Source: Bacteroidota bacterium
GTDB taxonomy: Bacteria > Bacteroidota > Bacteroidia > Chitinophagales > LD1
Reading direction: 5' to 3'
Assembly (NCBI GenBank): GCA_947457525.1
Contig: CANGXE010000013.1
Coordinates: 1 to 14,311 of the forward strand
DNA: 14,311 bases
Position 1 is the stretch's first letter, and each line of letters starts with the position of its first letter. The notes below the pieces were generated by a model that saw only the letters and a list, made by a program, of their open reading frames with translations, ran no database searches and was not told the origin of the DNA. Made by a program: the position numbers and the translations under genes. Below, piece by piece: positions 1 through 7,200 of the stretch.

Positions 1-888
1 AAAAAACATGAGTTTACAAGACCTGAAAAAGAAGAAGATCGTATTCGCCACATGGAAACATTGAGCGCACACGTGGGGCCAATTTTTTTGACTTATCCCA
101 AAAACAATTTGATAGATAGCGTTGTGACCAACATCGTCAATAGCGAAACGCCTGTATATGATTTCACTCCCGAAGATGGTGTACGACACACGGTTTGGCT
201 CATGAACAAAGAAGAAGATATTGCACTTGTCACCACAACTTTTAAAGAGCAGATTCCTTTCACTTACATTGCCGATGGTCATCATCGCACGGCCTCAGCC
301 GCCAAATTGGGGCAACGATTAAAAGCCCAAAACCCCAAGCACACCGGAAAAGAAGAATACAATTTTTTCTTATCCGTTCTATTTCCTGATGAGCAGTTGG
401 CCATCATGGATTATAACCGCCTGGTAAAGGATTTGAATGGTCACAGCGAGGAAGAGTTCTTAAATGCCATAGCTGAAAAGTTTGAACTCGCCAAATCAAA
501 TCTGGTCGAAGTAAAACCAAACAAGTTGCATCAATTTGGCATGTATCTCAACGGTCAATGGTATCAACTTTCTGCTAAAGCTGAAAATATTAAAACCGAC
601 CCGATTGGGGTATTAGATGTCACTATCTTGCAAGAAAATGTGTTAGCGCCATTGCTGGGAATCAACGACCCACGCACCGATAAGCGTATTGATTTTGTGG
701 GAGGAATCAGAGGTTTGCAAGAACTCGAAAGAAGAGTGAACAAGGGCGAAGCAGCTGTGGCATTTGCTTTGTACCCCGTTTCATTAAAACAATTGATGGA
801 CATTGCAGACAGCGGAAATGTGATGCCCCCAAAGAGCACTTGGTTTGAACCTAAACTACGCGATGGTTTGTTTTCGCATTTGTTTTAG
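1..888 (+). CDS. DUF1015 family protein (5' end outside window)
   Basis: The reading frame is open from the first base, and the residues before the ATG at 52 (KHEFTRPEKEEDRIRH) are typical of the DUF1015 family interior. The first visible Met is therefore internal and the gene is cut by the window edge. About 295 residues are visible of a family usually near 400. Landmarks are the ADGHHR segment (GHHRTASAA, about residues 92-100 of the visible part), and the family-typical C-terminal stretch with DFVGGIRGLQELE and a final PKSTWFEPKLRDGL. In other Bacteroidota such genes often sit beside serine biosynthesis genes (serC/serA); those would lie to the left, outside the window. The biochemical role of the family is not established. 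It converges on the photolyase operon with only 7 bases between the two stops. Confidence 0.9.
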   Translation, partial: KKHEFTRPEKEEDRIRHMETLSAHVGPIFLTYPKNNLIDSVVTNIVNSETPVYDFTPEDGVRHTVWLMNKEEDIALVTTTFKEQIPFTYIADGHHRTASAAKLGQRLKAQNPKHTGKEEYNFFLSVLFPDEQLAIMDYNRLVKDLNGHSEEEFLNAIAEKFELAKSNLVEVKPNKLHQFGMYLNGQWYQLSAKAENIKTDPIGVLDVTILQENVLAPLLGINDPRTDKRIDFVGGIRGLQELERRVNKGEAAVAFALYPVSLKQLMDIADSGNVMPPKSTWFEPKLRDGLFSHLF

Positions 889-895
889 AAACTAA

Positions 896-2371
896 TCAAT
901 CCAACGACTTGAAATAGATTTCAGCAACATTTAAATGTGCTTCGCGTTTTTCAGTAGGCATTTTATCGAAGGTATTGACCAACATGCCCAAGCGAGGATT
1001 TTGGAGAAAAAAAGTTCTGTGCTCGTGCATAAACCGCCAAAACAATCCGTCCCAAACCGTTTGCCATTCGCCTTTTTTAAAATCACTCATTTTCATAATA
1101 TAATTGCTACCGCTAATATATGGCTTAGTGGCCATCAAACCCCCATCGGCAAATTGACTCATGCCATAAACATTGGGTACCATGACCCAATCATAAGCAT
1201 CAATAAACATTTCCATAAACCAACGATAAACCTCTTCTGGATCAAATTCGCAAAGCAACATAAAATTGCCCAACACCATCAACCGCTCAATGTGATGACA
1301 ATAGCCGGTGGATAAAATTTTCTTAATGGTGGCGTCTATCGGTTCGATGTCAGTAGTACCGTTCCAAAAGGAAGGCGGAATTTTGCGCGTAAATTTCCAA
1401 TAGTTTTTAGTTCTCTCTTCAGTACCTTTCAACTCATATACTGCTCGAATAAATTCTCGCCAACCGATTATCTGTCGAATAAATCCTTCCAATGAGTTCA
1501 ACGGAATATCATGGTTTTCGGCAAAACGCAAGGTTTCTTCCACAATAAACTGCGGAGTAAGCAAACCGACATTCAGCATGGGCGTGAGAACACTATGATG
1601 CAACACTGATTCTTTATTTACAATCGCATCTTCATATACGCCAAACTCTGCAAACCTTGTAGTTAAGAAGTTATTCAGCCAGAGCTTACTTTCAGCAAAA
1701 GTGGTTGGATAGTTAACGGTGATAGAAAGTTGTCCGTAGTTATCGGGGAAAAACTTTTGGGTGTAAGCCACAGCTTCATTGTAAAAACTATTAATCGCTG
1801 GAAACTCCACTGTAGGAGGCGTTTCCCCTTTAGGATACTTCAACCTATTTTCATCATCAAATGTCCATTTGCCACCCAACGGTTTTTGCTTTGCGTCCAG
1901 CAAAATATTTTGCTTCAACCGCTGATGCTTATAAAAATCGGTTTGAAACATTCGTTTCTTATCAGCAAAGTAGCTCGCCAAATCCTCCGATGAATTAAGA
2001 AATAGCTGAGTTGGTTGCTTGGTTAAATGAATGCCACATTGCAGTGTGCCTTTTTGCAAGCGTAGCTCCAACCAATTGTCGGTGGTGTCTACATAAACTA
2101 TTTCTTTCACACTAATAGCTTGTAAATGCGGAATGAGCTGTCGAACATCCGAAAGCGGATTGTTCGAATCAATATAATTCACCACTGTTTTCTTATCTAA
2201 CAAATGCTGCTCATAAAACTTCATGCTTGCGCGATGAAAAGCTATTTTCTGTTTATGGAAATTATATTGTTTAAAAAATAGCCATTCCTCTATTAAGTAA
2301 ACCTCATCACATCCGGTCAGTAAAGACTGTTCAAAAAGTTGGTGGGGGAAAATCAACCCTACTTTACTCAT
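896..2371 (-). CDS. photolyase-related protein, prokaryotic (6-4) type, lacking Fe-S cysteines
   Basis: A 491-residue protein of the deoxyribodipyrimidine photolyase-related family (the Fe-S bacterial cryptochrome/photolyase, PhrB/CryB group), flavoproteins that repair (6-4) UV photoproducts or act as light sensors. The N-terminal alpha/beta antenna domain starts MSKVGLIFPHQLF. The C-terminal helical FAD domain holds IIGWREFIRA (301-310), the HHxxR signature at 359-363, and MSQFADGGLMATKPY (404-418), all hallmarks of the group. Known members bind a [4Fe-4S] cluster through four cysteines: one before the HHxxR motif, and three in a loop after the KPY...NY..MSD segment. Here the only cysteines are C21, C112, C358 and C374, none at those positions, and the loop after MSD (428-430) is shortened. 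The ATG overlaps the DUF2256 stop as ATGA, indicating translational coupling. It is the last gene of the operon. Family assignment is firm; repair versus sensing is open. Confidence 0.92.
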   Translation of the reverse strand: MSKVGLIFPHQLFEQSLLTGCDEVYLIEEWLFFKQYNFHKQKIAFHRASMKFYEQHLLDKKTVVNYIDSNNPLSDVRQLIPHLQAISVKEIVYVDTTDNWLELRLQKGTLQCGIHLTKQPTQLFLNSSEDLASYFADKKRMFQTDFYKHQRLKQNILLDAKQKPLGGKWTFDDENRLKYPKGETPPTVEFPAINSFYNEAVAYTQKFFPDNYGQLSITVNYPTTFAESKLWLNNFLTTRFAEFGVYEDAIVNKESVLHHSVLTPMLNVGLLTPQFIVEETLRFAENHDIPLNSLEGFIRQIIGWREFIRAVYELKGTEERTKNYWKFTRKIPPSFWNGTTDIEPIDATIKKILSTGYCHHIERLMVLGNFMLLCEFDPEEVYRWFMEMFIDAYDWVMVPNVYGMSQFADGGLMATKPYISGSNYIMKMSDFKKGEWQTVWDGLFWRFMHEHRTFFLQNPRLGMLVNTFDKMPTEKREAHLNVAEIYFKSLD

Positions 2372-2520
2372 GTTTCGTTTTTAGGTTTATTTGTTCTGCA
2401 TTTATCGCTGCAATATTTCACCTCCTCCCATACTTTCTCCCATTTTTTCCGCCAAGTAAATGGTCGTTTGCAAACCGGACATTCTTTGGTAGGCAAGTTA
2501 CTTTTCTTATGCTGTGCCAT
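2368..2520 (-). CDS. DUF2256 small zinc-ribbon-like protein
   Basis: A 50-residue protein read on the minus strand from the ATG at 2520 to the TGA at 2368. It carries CPVCKRPFTWRKKW (14-27) and YCSDKC (36-41), so C14, C17, C37 and C41 form two CxxC/CxxxC half-sites expected to hold one zinc. The composition is basic and aromatic. This matches DUF2256, a family usually encoded next to photolyase-related genes. Its start lies inside the 3' end of the upstream photolyase gene (14-base overlap), and its TGA overlaps the ATG of the downstream photolyase-related gene (ATGA), so its translation appears coupled to both neighbours. The function is unknown. A nucleic-acid-binding or accessory role to the photolyases is inferred from the zinc-ribbon pattern and the position. 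Confidence 0.92.
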   Translation of the reverse strand: MAQHKKSNLPTKECPVCKRPFTWRKKWEKVWEEVKYCSDKCRTNKPKNET

Positions 2521-4030
2521 GACTACTTTTCTTGGCTTTAGTTTTGTGAAGTGATGAACTATTCACGTGTTTCTTCAAAATACGACCGGATTCCATTTTT
2601 GCCTCGGGCGATTTCTTCATCCCCCAAACCACATCGCTAGCGGCTTTGCGAGTCTCTTCTAAATCAACAATGGGAGAAGGGTAATCCTTCCCTATCTCTA
2701 CACCATACAAACTTTGCTCAATAGCGCTCAACTTCCAAGGTTCGTGTATGAGTTCAGCCGGAATATTTTTTAACTCCGGCACCCATTGCTTGATGAACGC
2801 GCCTTCATAATCATGTTCCATCGAATTTTTAATAGGATTATAAATCCTCACGGTGTTGATACCCGTCACGCCCGCTTGCATCTGCAACTGAGGATAGTGA
2901 ATGCCCGGATCGTAATCCAAAAACTGACGTGCCAAGAAGTGTAGCTCGCGCCAATCTTGCCAAAGATTAAAAACGAAAAACGAAACCACCATAGCTCGCA
3001 TTCTAAAATTGATATAACCGGTAGCTACCAAGCAACGCATACACGCATCAACAATCGGCACACCCGTCTGCCCGGTTTGCCAAGCTTTGATATAAGACTC
3101 ATTTATTGGTTTCACGATAGCATTATAGGCCTTATTCACATGCTCAAACTCCATGCTACATTCGTCTTCAAACTTTTGAATAAAATGGCAATGCCAATGT
3201 AATCGCGACACAAAATTAGACAGTGCTCTTTTATTTGAAGCATTAGGATAAAGCTGCATAGTTATCTTGTAAACCATTCGCATACTGATATTTCCATAAG
3301 CTAAATAAGGCGATAAACGACTACATCCTTTTCGACTTAACTTCGGCTTGGAAATATGTTTCGAATAATTAACATACCGATCTTTCAAAAAACTATCCAA
3401 GTATTTCCATGCATACGTTTCTCCGCCCGGTTGAAAATTCTTGTCTGGCTTCATGATGAACTCTGGCAGTGCTGCGCCTTTGTTTGCAGTGTACCAAATT
3501 TGATCAACTTCCAGAAAATTCCAACGCTCTTCATCCACCAACTTTGGTGGAGCTTGCATGGTTTGCGTCCACAACTTCTGCCAATCCTTTCTCGACTTCA
3601 ATCGCCTCATTACTCCATTGGTGGGATACTCTTTCCACATTATTTCTTGCAACTTGCAAAACCGCCCGATGGCGATGTCTCTATCATAAGTAAGCCTATT
3701 TCCTATCTCTTGATGACTAAAAATTTGTTTAATCGCATAGCGATTAGCTATCTGTTGAAAAACAGTCATTGCCTCTTCATGAAAAATATAAATCATGGTA
3801 TTAAGCGGTGCAAGCTTTGCTTGCATATCTTGCAAAGACTGATACACAAATCGCCAATGACGCACATCACTATCATCATAGCTCATCACTGATGGTTCAA
3901 AACAATAGAGCAATAAAACGGGCAAGCTTTGTCGCTGCGCTTGGTACAACGGTTCATGGTCTGTAAACCGCAGATCTCGTTTAAACCAAACTACAACAAT
4001 CTCTTGTTTTTCTAAAGTGCTACAGGCCAT
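2507..4030 (-). CDS. cryptochrome/photolyase family protein with altered FAD-site residues
   Basis: A 507-residue two-domain photolyase homologue when started at the ATG at 4030 (MACSTLEKQE), where IVVVWFKRDLRFTDHEPL begins the antenna domain at residue 11. The frame is open to 4099, but the extra 23 residues lie inside the flavin reductase gene and do not resemble the family; GAGGGAC precedes the chosen ATG. The FAD domain has SRLSPYLAYGNIS (237-249), RLHWHCHFI (276-284), TGVPIVDACMR (322-332) and RIYNP (395-399). In the FAD-binding helix, D372 and D374 are kept. The residue matching E. coli photolyase Asn378 (near flavin N5) is His378, and those matching Trp382 and Trp384 are Leu382 and Met384; Trp360 matches Trp359. 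The C-terminus (about 470-507) is a Lys/Ser-rich tail. Third gene of the operon, overlapping both neighbours. It could be a repair enzyme, a photoreceptor or a light-independent flavoprotein. Confidence 0.9.
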   Translation of the reverse strand: MACSTLEKQEIVVVWFKRDLRFTDHEPLYQAQRQSLPVLLLYCFEPSVMSYDDSDVRHWRFVYQSLQDMQAKLAPLNTMIYIFHEEAMTVFQQIANRYAIKQIFSHQEIGNRLTYDRDIAIGRFCKLQEIMWKEYPTNGVMRRLKSRKDWQKLWTQTMQAPPKLVDEERWNFLEVDQIWYTANKGAALPEFIMKPDKNFQPGGETYAWKYLDSFLKDRYVNYSKHISKPKLSRKGCSRLSPYLAYGNISMRMVYKITMQLYPNASNKRALSNFVSRLHWHCHFIQKFEDECSMEFEHVNKAYNAIVKPINESYIKAWQTGQTGVPIVDACMRCLVATGYINFRMRAMVVSFFVFNLWQDWRELHFLARQFLDYDPGIHYPQLQMQAGVTGINTVRIYNPIKNSMEHDYEGAFIKQWVPELKNIPAELIHEPWKLSAIEQSLYGVEIGKDYPSPIVDLEETRKAASDVVWGMKKSPEAKMESGRILKKHVNSSSLHKTKAKKSSHGTA

Positions 4031-4644
4031 TTGTCCCTCTTTGCGTAACTCAATCGCTCTTTTAATTCGGTGGTGTAATAAGCATCCAATCCGGCACAAG
4101 CCAGTGTATTGGCCTTGTCTAACGCCACAAAACCATCCGCTGAAATAAAACTTTCATCTAATATTATTTGCTCAATGCTTCCGATAACCAACGATGTGCC
4201 GTTCAATTCAATATCCATTTTTTGCACCAACTTCATCGCTATTTTGACCGGAGCTTCTTGCACAAAAGGAGCTGCACAGCCCGGTTCATAAACCGCAGTA
4301 AATCCGCAAGCGTCAAACTCAGACTGAGTTGGTTCGTACTTGGCCGAAGTTTGATGTGCTTTTACATAATCATCTGCAGAAGGAAAGTTGATGGTATAGT
4401 TTCCTGTGTTTAAAATATTATGTAGCGTATGTCGATGACCCACATCGGGGCGGGCAATGAAACCCCAAAATGGAGGATTTGCCCCAATATGAATGAGTGA
4501 GTTGAATATTGCCAAATTAATTTGCCCTTCTGACGATACGGTACCGATAAGCACAGCCTGCTTAACTCCTCCTAGCGAATTGATGAGTGTGGCACGGTAA
4601 CGCGCTTCTAAGTTATTAAAGTCAGTTTTGTCAATAATCATCAT
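4012..4644 (-). CDS. flavin reductase family protein
   Basis: A 210-residue protein of the flavin reductase-like split-barrel family (FMN-binding), which uses NAD(P)H to reduce FMN/FAD or carries bound FMN. Visible features are VKQAVLIGTVSSEGQINLAIFNSLIHIGANPP (27-58), the usual N-terminal flavin-binding strand-loop region, then GNYTINFPSADDYVKAHQTSA (81-101) and the C-terminal barrel strands (MKLVQKMDIELNGTSLVIGSIEQI). The frame is open to 4734 inside the upstream gene. The ATG at 4644 (or 4641, MM doublet) is preferred because it lies 8 bases after the upstream stop and gives the normal family length. It overlaps the photolyase gene downstream by 19 bases. Its place among three photolyase homologues suggests that it supplies reduced flavin or keeps their FAD reduced, which is an inference from context. 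Confidence 0.9.
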   Translation of the reverse strand: MMIIDKTDFNNLEARYRATLINSLGGVKQAVLIGTVSSEGQINLAIFNSLIHIGANPPFWGFIARPDVGHRHTLHNILNTGNYTINFPSADDYVKAHQTSAKYEPTQSEFDACGFTAVYEPGCAAPFVQEAPVKIAMKLVQKMDIELNGTSLVIGSIEQIILDESFISADGFVALDKANTLACAGLDAYYTTELKERLSYAKRDKWPVAL

Positions 4645-4652
4645 CAAGAAGT

Positions 4653-5744
4653 TTAACGGGGTAAGTAAGACTGAATGTTTTTCCAATAGACAAAAAACGA
4701 TGGATAATAACCTTCCACTTCTTTCACTATCCAATCTCTCGGTTCTTCCAAACCTCGGTAGCCTTGATTAAGTGGATGCTCTTTATAATAAGTGTTAATC
4801 GCATTCAAAGCCAATGAATCAAACGAGCCCACATAAATCTGAAGATTGGGAATGTTTTTAGCCAGTGCAAATATGAATTCAATACATTTTTTACTCACCG
4901 GATAAGCCTCAAAAAAGGCAGGCTCCAGCAACAAAACTCTGTTGCCTTTTTCGCCTCGGTGCCACATCGGATCGAGGTTGTGATAGTTGTAAATGAACGT
5001 AGGTAAGTCCGATTGGAGTTCGAGCAGTTTACCGCTATGCAATTCGGTAGAGTAGGCAACGCCTGCAGTCTCGCGCAAGGAATTAGGTGGAGTGATCATT
5101 TGCTCCAAAGCTTCATAAGTGGTATCTAGGAATGTGTTAGTTTGGTGGGTATGTGTGTGCTTGTTGATGTTCTCTTGGTTGGCATAATATTTTTTATTGC
5201 TGTTCGCTCCCGCCACCCATTGCCAACTGCAAGCATTGCTCGCCCAATCGCCATCGAGCAGATGATAATACATCCATCGAGCAGGACCCGACCAATGCGA
5301 CTTCGCTATGTTGCAAACCACTGATGCGATGTACATTCGGCAATGATTATGCATATAACCTGTGGTATATAATTCTTCAATAGCTTTATCTAAACCTACT
5401 ATACCGGTTTTGGCGGTCAAAACAGAACTGGGTAAATCATGATTAAAGACTGGTTGTTGCTCTTGTTTGATGGCTAGAGAAACATCCTTTACTTGCGCCA
5501 CGCGTTGAAAGTAATCGCGCCAACAAAGCTCTTTTACCAGAGGTTCTACACTGCGCAGCGAATAGCCTTTAGCCAAAACACTTTGTAACACTTGTTTAGT
5601 ACTGATGACACCGCGTGAAATGTAAGGCGAAAGGTAAGTTACCGCTCCGTCAACATAATTTCGCGTGCGACCGTACTGATCGGGATCTATGCTTTCTATG
5701 CGTTGTCGAATACTTTCGTAGTCGGTTGGAAAAGTCAAATTCAT
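4653..5744 (-). CDS. photolyase FAD-binding-domain protein with C-terminal alpha/beta domain (apparent circular permutation)
   Basis: A 363-residue protein that begins directly with the photolyase FAD-binding domain: GRTRNYVDGAVTYLSPYISRG (25-45), ELCWRDYFQRV (72-82), TGYMHNHCRM (128-137) and DGDWASNACSWQWVAG (164-179). The Asn near flavin N5 (N170) and the tryptophans matching E. coli Trp382/Trp384 (W174, W176) and Trp359 (W151) are all present, so the electron-transfer path looks largely intact. No N-terminal antenna domain precedes it. Instead residues about 247-363 read like a Rossmann-type antenna domain: a first strand near PTFIYNYHNLDP, then RVLLLEP, a helix, LQIYVGSF, and an Arg/Glu-rich helix before a last strand. 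It is the first gene of the operon, 8 bases before flavin reductase. The FAD domain is firm; the permutation is inferred from the pattern. Confidence 0.88.
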   Translation of the reverse strand: MNLTFPTDYESIRQRIESIDPDQYGRTRNYVDGAVTYLSPYISRGVISTKQVLQSVLAKGYSLRSVEPLVKELCWRDYFQRVAQVKDVSLAIKQEQQPVFNHDLPSSVLTAKTGIVGLDKAIEELYTTGYMHNHCRMYIASVVCNIAKSHWSGPARWMYYHLLDGDWASNACSWQWVAGANSNKKYYANQENINKHTHTHQTNTFLDTTYEALEQMITPPNSLRETAGVAYSTELHSGKLLELQSDLPTFIYNYHNLDPMWHRGEKGNRVLLLEPAFFEAYPVSKKCIEFIFALAKNIPNLQIYVGSFDSLALNAINTYYKEHPLNQGYRGLEEPRDWIVKEVEGYYPSFFVYWKNIQSYLPR

Positions 5745-5967
5745 ATTTACTGTTTAGCAGCACTCTGAATTCTTCCTTTAGCTTAAAGCAAGCATAGAAA
5801 AGGTAAGAACTCACCAAAGCTCACCCTTATAAACAAATTAATCGGTGTTTGTTTTAGAAAATCCCTAAGTAATGTATCCACCTAGTAGAAAGTCTAACTG
5901 AATAAACATGCTACCGAGGTTGGTTCGAAATCTTATTTTCGTGGCTTAAACCCATATTTATCTACTT

Positions 5968-7107
5968 ATGAAATTTGGAACAAAAGCTATCCACGCGGGA
6001 CTAGAACCCGACCCGAGCACAGGTGCTATCATGACCCCTATTTTCCAGACCTCTACTTACGTACAAGAAATCCCAGGAGTGAACAAGGGGTTTGGTTATG
6101 CGCGCGGGAAAAACCCCACTCGCTTAGCCCTCGAAAAAAACCTTGCAGCACTCGAAAATGGTAAGCATGCCATCTGCTTCAGCAGCGGGATGGGCGCAAC
6201 TGACGCGGTGATGAAACTGCTCCGCCCCGGTGATGAGGTGATAACGGGCGATGATTTATATGGCGGCAGCTATCGTATGTTTACAAAGATTTTCGCGCCT
6301 TATGGCATCAAGTTTCATTTCATTAATATGACGGATGCAAACAACATTCGACCATACATCAATGACAAAACAAAGTTGATTTGGATAGAAACACCCACTA
6401 ACCCAACAATGCAAATTGTAGATATCGAAGCCTGCTCGACTATAGCGAAAGAACACAACTTACTGCTAGCGGTGGATAATACATTCGCTTCGCCATATTT
6501 GCAAAATCCGCTCGACTTGGGAGCAGACATCGTGATGCACTCAGTAACGAAATATTTGGGGGGGCACAGCGATGTGGTGATGGGCGCCTTGGTGGTGAAT
6601 GACGACAAACTACACGAACAGCTTTACTTTATCTTGAACTCGTGCGGAGCTAACCCCGGCCCTATGGATAGTTTCCTGGTATTGCGAGGCATTAAAACAC
6701 TTCACTTGCGCATGGAACGTCATTGTTACAACGGCAGAAAGATTGCAGAGTTTTTGAAAACTCATCCGCGAATTGAAAAGATATATTGGCCGGGTTTTGA
6801 AGACCATCCCAACCACGCCATTGCGAAAAAGCAGATGCGCGATTTTGGCGGCATGATATCGATTGTATTGAAAAATGCAGATGAGCAAGAGACCTATCGT
6901 ATTGCATCATCGTTTAATGTGTTTTCACTGGCTGAGTCGCTGGGTGGCGTAGAGTCGCTTATCAACCATCCAGCTACAATGACCCACGCTTCAATACCAA
7001 AAGAAGAGCGAGAAAAGGTGGGCGTGGTGGTTAACTTGCTTCGCTTGAGTGTGGGTGTGGAAGATGTGGAAGACTTGATAGAAGATTTGGCACAAGTATT
7101 GGCCTAA
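5968..7107 (+). CDS. cystathionine gamma-synthase / gamma-lyase, PLP-dependent Cys/Met metabolism enzyme
   Basis: A 379-residue full-length member of the Cys/Met metabolism PLP family (fold type I), which joins cysteine to an activated homoserine or cleaves cystathionine. Visible motifs are the N-terminal GTKAIHAGLEPDPSTGA, the YARGKNPTR cofactor-phosphate segment (44-52), FSSGMGA (71-77), AVDNTFASP (168-176; D170 pairs with the PLP ring nitrogen), and SVTKYLGGHSDVVMG with the Schiff-base lysine at K195. The C-terminal SLGGVESLINHPATMTH and RLSVGVED segments complete the active site. It stands alone, divergent from the photolyase operon, and ends at a strong terminator. Gamma-synthase and gamma-lyase cannot be told apart safely from motifs alone, so no symbol is given. 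I saw no SAM-type riboswitch in the 223-base leader region. Confidence 0.95.
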   Translation: MKFGTKAIHAGLEPDPSTGAIMTPIFQTSTYVQEIPGVNKGFGYARGKNPTRLALEKNLAALENGKHAICFSSGMGATDAVMKLLRPGDEVITGDDLYGGSYRMFTKIFAPYGIKFHFINMTDANNIRPYINDKTKLIWIETPTNPTMQIVDIEACSTIAKEHNLLLAVDNTFASPYLQNPLDLGADIVMHSVTKYLGGHSDVVMGALVVNDDKLHEQLYFILNSCGANPGPMDSFLVLRGIKTLHLRMERHCYNGRKIAEFLKTHPRIEKIYWPGFEDHPNHAIAKKQMRDFGGMISIVLKNADEQETYRIASSFNVFSLAESLGGVESLINHPATMTHASIPKEEREKVGVVVNLLRLSVGVEDVEDLIEDLAQVLA

Positions 7108-7148
7108 ATATAAATACTCTAAGTAAAACAGCATTCCTTTTAAAAAAC

Positions 7149-7182
7149 AAAAACCCCTGACCACAAAGCCAGGGGTTTTTTT
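7149..7182. terminator. bidirectional Rho-independent terminator
   Basis: CCCCTG (7154-7159) pairs with CAGGGG (7170-7175) around a 10-base loop, flanked by an A-run on the left and seven T's on the right, so the stem can extend by A-T pairs. It lies between two convergent genes (stops at 7107 and 7201) and has a T-run in both directions, so it probably ends both transcripts. Confidence 0.9.
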
Positions 7183-7200
7183 ATGCACTAAAAAAATGTG

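Noticed and set aside
3356..3892. 178-codon plus-strand frame inside the photolyase gene
   Set aside because: Fully antisense to a well-supported photolyase homologue; its translation has no family character and reflects codon bias on the opposite strand.
4031..4099. N-terminal extension of 23 residues on the 507-residue photolyase homologue
   Set aside because: It overlaps the flavin reductase coding region and does not resemble the family start; the ATG at 4030 has GAGGGAC before it and gives the normal N-terminus.
4645..4734. N-terminal extension of 30 residues on the flavin reductase
   Set aside because: It lies within the upstream gene. The ATG at 4644 gives normal family length and an 8-base gap from the upstream stop.
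5745..5967. Possible SAM-type riboswitch or clear divergent promoters between the photolyase operon and the cystathionine enzyme gene
   Set aside because: I looked for SAM-II-like pairing and for TTG/TAnnTTTG boxes on both strands. Only partial matches (TATTTTCG, TACCTTTT) with wrong spacing and a short CTCACC repeat at 10-base period were found, too weak to call.
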